A stretch of DNA of 64,000 bases, from contig NZ_JBHTJT010000005.1 in NCBI RefSeq assembly GCF_042676185.1, positions 62,001 to 126,000 of the forward strand. The letters are read 5' to 3'. Position numbers and translations under genes: made by a program. The DNA is from Tropicimonas aquimaris (GTDB lineage: Bacteria; Pseudomonadota; Alphaproteobacteria; Rhodobacterales; Rhodobacteraceae). The notes beneath the pieces were generated by a model, which saw only the letters and a program-made list of their open reading frames with translations, was not told where the DNA came from and made no database searches. This document shows, one piece after another, positions 60,077 through 64,000 of this stretch; the first letter of the stretch is position 1; each line of letters opens with the position of its first letter.

Positions 60077-61138
60077 TCAGTTTGCAGGAACGACGCCCGG
60101 AAAGGTCCAGCTGCCATCGATGACCTCTGGCCCGGGCCGGTACATCCGCACGACGTAGTTCCACCCCTCCACCAGCGGCAGGCAATTCACACGATCGTCT
60201 TCGCAACCGCCAAGATGGATCGTCATCGAGCCGTCGTCGTTCCGCGCCCCCATGACCGAATTCACGTTGTAGGCGTTCCGGTCGTTCTTTTCGAAGAAGC
60301 CGTTTTTGTTGTAGAGGCTGACGGACCAGAACGCCTCCACCGGCACATCCGCGGGAACGTCGATCTTGTATTCGCCAACAGGCAGCCCCGGATCGGCGCC
60401 ATCATAGAACGCCTCGCGTTCGGGCAGGCCGCCCCAGCCGATGGCGGTGTTGAGCAGGTGGTTGATCGGGTCGACCTCGTCCTTCGGGCCAAAGGCGCCA
60501 GAGCTGTCGGCCAGGAATGGCAGCAGCGCGTTTAGCCCTTCGACCAAAGCCTCGTAGCTCTCTTCGTCATAATCCGGCAGGATGAATGGCTGCGACGATG
60601 CAGCTTCGATCGTCATCTGATCCTGAATCGCATGCACCGCCTCGACGTCTTTAGGATCGCTCGCATCCACAAGCGTGCGCATGAAAACAATGACATAGGG
60701 CGTATCAAAACTCTCTTTGTCGAGCGTGTAACTGCCCCCGCCGTGGAACACATCGTTGATAAAGTGGTCCTGGTTGACGATCATCGCGGACATGTACCGC
60801 TCGCCCACCTCGGGCAATGTCAGCGTCGCGCCCTCGCTGATATCGACGACCGCCGTGCTGTAGAGCGTGTCGAAATTCATGCGGATGGTCGGCTGGTTCT
60901 CCACGTCCCCCGGCTCGCGGAAGTGGAAGAAACGGTTCACACCACCGGCGAGAGACACGTATTTGGCCAGTTCGATATCGGTCGCGGCGCGGGCGAAGTT
61001 GCCGATCATCACCGGGATTTCCCGGGCTTCGATCAAGGCATCTATCGTATCGCTCGTGAATTGAGCATTGGCGACACCCCCGATGAAGGCCCCTCCAACA
61101 AAGGCGAGTGAGATGGGTGCAATCCGGCAATAGGTCAT
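60077..61138 (-). CDS. Compact DUF1254/DUF1214 exported protein, paralog 1
   Basis: 353 residues; signal peptide MTYCRIAPISLAFVGGAFIGGVANA. Same order as paralog 2: FHFREPGDVENQPTIRMNFDTLYSTAVVDISEG, MIVNQDHFINDVFHGGGSYTL, IGWGGLPEREAFY, VPVEAFWSVSLYNKNGFFEKND, DDGSMTIHLGGCEDDRVNC and GPEVIDGSWTFPGVVP. A Cys pair (C-x6-C) is conserved between the paralogs and suggests a disulfide. It lies upstream of paralog 2 in the same operon; the two look like an old duplication. Confidence 0.87.
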   Translation of the reverse strand: MTYCRIAPISLAFVGGAFIGGVANAQFTSDTIDALIEAREIPVMIGNFARAATDIELAKYVSLAGGVNRFFHFREPGDVENQPTIRMNFDTLYSTAVVDISEGATLTLPEVGERYMSAMIVNQDHFINDVFHGGGSYTLDKESFDTPYVIVFMRTLVDASDPKDVEAVHAIQDQMTIEAASSQPFILPDYDEESYEALVEGLNALLPFLADSSGAFGPKDEVDPINHLLNTAIGWGGLPEREAFYDGADPGLPVGEYKIDVPADVPVEAFWSVSLYNKNGFFEKNDRNAYNVNSVMGARNDDGSMTIHLGGCEDDRVNCLPLVEGWNYVVRMYRPGPEVIDGSWTFPGVVPAN

Positions 61139-61183
61139 TTTTTCCTCCCCCTATCCAGCGGTGCATGGACATGGCGCTTCAGC

Positions 61184-61561
61184 TCAGTCGAACGCTCGGA
61201 ACGTTTCCCGAACCGCAATATCCACGGCCCCGGCCAGCAACATGCCCGGATCGTCATCGCAGGCGTCTTCCAGTTCCTCGACAAACTCGTCCTTGAGGCG
61301 CGCACGGTCGTTTTCGTCCGGAACCTCCGCCATGACATCGATCTGGCGATTGAAGAGAGACACCATGGCCATCAGCCGCACGATCTCCGCAACCTGATCC
61401 TCGTCATCGCCGTAGCTGTCGAGAACGCTTCCGCAGCTATGGTGCATATGGGGTTGGGCCGCGGCGATAGCCTCGTCCATTATCTCGTCGGCCTGCGCAA
61501 CGCTGCCGAGGGCGAGCAGGCAGGCCGCCGCCGTGGCACGTTTCCTGATGCGACGTGTCAT
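61184..61561 (-). CDS. Small exported hypothetical protein
   Basis: 125 residues from MTRRIRKRATAAACLLALGSVAQA (signal peptide). Mature part is acidic: AAQPHMHHSCGSVLDSYGDDEDQVAEIVRLMAMVSLFNRQIDVM and DEFVEELEDACDDDPGMLLAGAVDIAV; two Cys. No family recognised. It lies between the glycine-zipper gene and DUF1254 paralog 1, 45 nt before the latter. Confidence 0.7.
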   Translation of the reverse strand: MTRRIRKRATAAACLLALGSVAQADEIMDEAIAAAQPHMHHSCGSVLDSYGDDEDQVAEIVRLMAMVSLFNRQIDVMAEVPDENDRARLKDEFVEELEDACDDDPGMLLAGAVDIAVRETFRAFD

Positions 61562-61615
61562 TCGAAATCTCCCTGTGTTTCGCTGTCCAACCATGGGGCC
61601 GCCGGAAGACCGGCT

Positions 61616-61825
61616 TCACTTTCTCGCGCCCGCGATCGCTCCGACAACAGCGCCGCCCTTCGCGCCCTTGTTCCCCCCGACAAGGTAGCCGACGCCCGCG
61701 CCCACAACCGCACCGCCAACCGCGTTCTCGACCTGTTTGTTCGCCACGGCGGGCGAAGGCAGTGTGACGCTCAATGCCACCGCCAATGCGAATGACATTC
61801 CAAGGGCGGTTGGTTTTCCGAGCAT
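61616..61825 (-). CDS. Glycine-zipper exported small protein
   Basis: 69 residues. Signal peptide (MLGKPTALGMSFALAVALSVTLPSPAVA) followed by a glycine zipper: VGGAVVGAGVGYLVGG and KGGAVVGAIAG. GGAGG lies 5 nt before the ATG at 61825, preferred over ATG at 61837. Such proteins insert in or associate with the outer membrane. It sits in the OMP-DUF1254 operon. Confidence 0.75.
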   Translation of the reverse strand: MLGKPTALGMSFALAVALSVTLPSPAVANKQVENAVGGAVVGAGVGYLVGGNKGAKGGAVVGAIAGARK

Positions 61826-61935
61826 GAGGACCTCCATTCCAGTTGTTTGACGAGCGATGCAAAGAAGCATCTTTCCGTGTGAAACCCTGACACTCGGCAA
61901 CCTGGACGACGCTGACGCTGACGCCGGCGTCCGCA

Positions 61936-62724
61936 TCACCCCTTCGGGAACACAAACTGAACCTGCAGGCGGAACCGCCAGTCCTCCGGCCCGCCCTCGG
62001 GGCTCTCCAACCAATTGCCGACGCCGGCCTGGATATTGATGGGCTTGCCGCCAATAATCGCCAGCTTGGACACCGAGGCATTCAGGGGCACGGACCAGCT
62101 TTCCGTTTCCCAGTCATAGGTGCTTTCGCTCTGGAGCGAATACGTCCACGCGCCCTTGGTTGAATAGGCCACGAAGGGCTGGACGAAACTGGCATTGGTC
62201 GGCGCCGCCGGATCATCCTCCAGATCCCACAAGTGGTTGGCCAGCATGCCAACGGTCCACGGGCCCGTCTGCTTCAGCACAATGCCGGTGACGCCTGCGG
62301 CCCATGTCTCGCTGGAGACATCGGAATAGGTCGGGAAGCGGACCACAGGACCAACACCCCATGTCAGGTTCGTCTCGGTGGTCCGGGAATACCACGCGCT
62401 CGCCAGAACATCACCGAAGCCGCTCTGGGAGGTGCCGGGGATCACGTCTTCCTGCCAGACATAGGGGATGATCGTTCGTGTGATGATGGTGGCGCCGTTA
62501 TCGAGCGCAAAGGGGATGATCGGCTGCAGGTTCAACGTTGTCCGGTTGCCTTCATTCGTCACGCCGAGATTGTCGTCATGGTTGAGTTGGAACGGCACCG
62601 AGATGATGGCCGCGAGCGGGTTTGCCAGCTCCTGCGCAAGGTCGGCGGCGTCCTGCGCAAGTGCCGCTGTGGGAAAGCAAAGACCACCGATTGCCAGTGA
62701 TAGATGAAGACGTGTGGTTGTCAT
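61936..62724 (-). CDS. Outer-membrane transporter-like beta-barrel protein
   Basis: 262 residues; signal peptide MTTTRLHLSLAIGGLCFPTAALAQ. The body reads as alternating beta strands: LISVPFQLNHDDNLG-like NPLAAIISVPFQLNHDDNLG, TTLNLQPIIPFAL, SGFGDVLASAWYS, WGVGPVVRFPTYSD, ANHLWDLEDD, SFVQPFVAYSTKGAWTYSLQSESTYDWE, and ends RFRLQVQFVFPKG with terminal strand. It fits the 'neuromedin U/transporter' family often found with DUF1254 genes. First gene of the minus-strand operon; a decayed relative lies at 58381-58676. Confidence 0.82.
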   Translation of the reverse strand: MTTTRLHLSLAIGGLCFPTAALAQDAADLAQELANPLAAIISVPFQLNHDDNLGVTNEGNRTTLNLQPIIPFALDNGATIITRTIIPYVWQEDVIPGTSQSGFGDVLASAWYSRTTETNLTWGVGPVVRFPTYSDVSSETWAAGVTGIVLKQTGPWTVGMLANHLWDLEDDPAAPTNASFVQPFVAYSTKGAWTYSLQSESTYDWETESWSVPLNASVSKLAIIGGKPINIQAGVGNWLESPEGGPEDWRFRLQVQFVFPKG

Positions 62725-62738
62725 CTTGTGGGCCTCCC

Positions 62739-62825
62739 TGCGACAGTGTTCCAAGAACAGGGCCAGTCGGTGGTTTCACCCTGCCGACAGGATACCATTG
62801 CATCACCGGACATTTTGCGACAATG
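62739..62825. promoter_or_regulatory. Candidate AraC-type operator repeats
   Basis: TGCGACAGTG (62739-62748) and TGCGACAATG (62816-62825) are direct repeats, 9 of 10 identical, with a related TGCCGACAGG between them (about 62782-62791). They lie in the divergent spacer between the OMP gene and the AraC-type regulator. Assignment is by pattern only. Confidence 0.4.
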
Positions 62826-62832
62826 CGATCCC

Positions 62833-63849
62833 ATGCATGGTAAACTGGTGAACCTCATCGAACTCGCGCACGTCGTCGACCTGCTTGATCGGTTCGCGGG
62901 GCGGTTGATCGTCGACAGGTCGCTTCAGTTGGCGGGACTCGATCGCACGATGCTCGGCGGTGTGGCCGGTTTCATCCCCTATGCGTCTGAAGCCGTCCTA
63001 ATCGACTCGGTCGCCCGTGCGATCGGCGACCGCCACCTCGGCGCGCGTATCGGGCGGGCCTTCGACTATTCGACCTATGGCGCTTATTCACATTTCGTGC
63101 TGGGCGCGCCGGATCTGGCCTCGGCATTTGAACGGGGGCGGCGAGCCTTGCTGTTTACGCATCCCGGCTCGGAGATCACCCTGCGAGAGACCGCAACGCA
63201 TCTGGTCGTTGGACGCGATTCCAAAGGCCTGTCCGTGGTCGGGCATCACCACCTTGACGAAGGCGCGCTGTTTGTCATCGGCAAGGTCGCCCGCCATTTC
63301 CTGGGCTCCGATTGGACGCCGGATTGGGTCGAGGTGCCGGAAACCCACGCCCGCGAAATCGCGGTCCTTGGAGATCTCTCGGGGACCACGATCCGCGCAG
63401 GTGCCCAGGTGCCGGGCGTCGCCATTCGCCTGACGGACCTCGCGGCGCTCAACCCCGGTCCACCGCAACCCGAAAGAACAATGACCCTCGGCGAGTTGGG
63501 ATTCCTGATGAACATCGCGCCGGCTCAAACCATGGAAGAAGCCGTGGTTCAGATGTTGACCATCACATCCGCAACCGGCCAGACGGATGAGCGCACCATC
63601 GCCCGGTTGCTTGCCATCGGACCGAGGTCTCTCCAACGCGCCTTGAGGGACCAGGGCACGACCTTTCGCCAGGTCCGGGCGCGGGTCGTCTCGGATCGTG
63701 CACGGTCGCTTCTTTCGGAAACGGACATGCCCCTCGCCGAGATCGGCAAGCTGTTGGGATACTCAGATCCGAGAAGCTTCCGGCGAGCCTTCAAGGATGC
63801 AACAGGGCTTTCCCCGAGCGCTTTCCGGAAGGCTGAACAAGCACAATGA
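62833..63849 (+). CDS. AraC-family transcriptional regulator
   Basis: 338 residues. The N-terminal ligand-binding part is of the 'arabinose-binding-like' type (LGARIGRAFDYSTYGAYSHFVLGAPDLASAFERG). The C-terminal two-HTH domain has TIARLLAIGPRSLQRALRDQGTTFRQVRARV and PLAEIGKLLGYSDPRSFRRAFKDATGLSPSAFR. It diverges from the OMP/DUF1254 operon and is its most likely regulator. ATG at 62833. Confidence 0.92.
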   Translation: MHGKLVNLIELAHVVDLLDRFAGRLIVDRSLQLAGLDRTMLGGVAGFIPYASEAVLIDSVARAIGDRHLGARIGRAFDYSTYGAYSHFVLGAPDLASAFERGRRALLFTHPGSEITLRETATHLVVGRDSKGLSVVGHHHLDEGALFVIGKVARHFLGSDWTPDWVEVPETHAREIAVLGDLSGTTIRAGAQVPGVAIRLTDLAALNPGPPQPERTMTLGELGFLMNIAPAQTMEEAVVQMLTITSATGQTDERTIARLLAIGPRSLQRALRDQGTTFRQVRARVVSDRARSLLSETDMPLAEIGKLLGYSDPRSFRRAFKDATGLSPSAFRKAEQAQ

Positions 63850-64000
63850 ACAATGGGCGGATGTCAGGCTCAACCGTTCCAAAGCAACCGGATTGCGGGC
63901 GATTGCTGAGATGCTGCTACAGATGGCATAGTCGTCCACTGCCCCGTCGACTCGAAGCTAAGCTGTTGGCAGTAGCTTTTGAGATCCGCAATTCTGAACG

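Noticed and set aside
56444..64000. Second copy of the tRNA-Gln 3' end (attR)
   Set aside because: Looked for TTCGAATCCTACCACCCCAG-like sequence downstream of the integrase and did not find it in the window.

Overview
GC-rich chromosomal DNA of an alphaproteobacterium, most likely Rhodobacteraceae (Rhodobacter/Roseobacter-like). The grounds are a cob cluster mixing CbiX, CbiD, CbiG and CobW, a Sat-CysC sulfate-activating enzyme, a DUF1150-Hsp20 pair, a TIGR02186-TauE pair, tight ATGA/GTGA overlaps, and short intergenic repeats containing 'GGGTATTT..CCAAGAAGA'. Genus and species cannot be read from the sequence.

Layout. (1) 1-16.9 kb: cobalamin synthesis and cobalt supply. cobW (cut by the left edge) lies behind an adenosylcobalamin riboswitch. 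Then come cobK and cbiD (minus), cobA and cobB (plus), and a minus-strand train cbiX > [RNase H-fold-like domain]-cobH fusion > cobL > cobI > cbiG-cobJ fusion > cobM. A second cobalamin riboswitch, on the plus strand, precedes a DUF4198 gene, cbiM, a NikL-like gene, cbiQ and cbiO, an ECF cobalt importer. (2) 17-24.5 kb: a rhomboid-like protein without recognisable catalytic residues, trpS, an IlvE-like aminotransferase, a membrane protein, a UspA protein, nfuA, tsaB and rimI. (3) 23.5-28.3 kb: a BMP-type nucleoside ABC importer. (4) 28.4-45.7 kb: housekeeping genes: TauE, TIGR02186, lrp, trxB, Sat-CysC with an unexpected N-terminal winged-helix domain, Hsp20/DUF1150, purE-X-purK, a class II histone deacetylase-like enzyme, nitroreductase, CysZ-like, mce, a response regulator and the DUF1501/DUF1800 pair. 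(5) 45.8-54 kb: aspS, SseB, a UDG-family gene diverging from an ArsR-permease pair, and a capsule export/kdsA group. (6) 54.1-64 kb: a tRNA-Gln carrying a tyrosine recombinase directly at its 3' end, then accessory DNA: three small unknown minus-strand genes, a frameshifted outer-membrane gene relic, and a minus-strand set (outer-membrane transporter-like protein, glycine-zipper protein, small exported protein, two compact DUF1254/DUF1214 proteins) diverging from an AraC-type regulator.

How the genes work together. Cobalt import and corrin-ring building are placed under B12 feedback by the two riboswitches. The His-rich segments of CobW and CbiX fit cobalt handling. Methylmalonyl-CoA epimerase (mce) feeds a B12-dependent enzyme. 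The best candidate for an undescribed system is the AraC-controlled DUF1254/OMP/glycine-zipper locus in the tRNA-proximal accessory region. The most unusual single proteins are the CobH fusion and the winged-helix-Sat-CysC fusion. All function calls come from reading translated sequence by eye; no database search was run.
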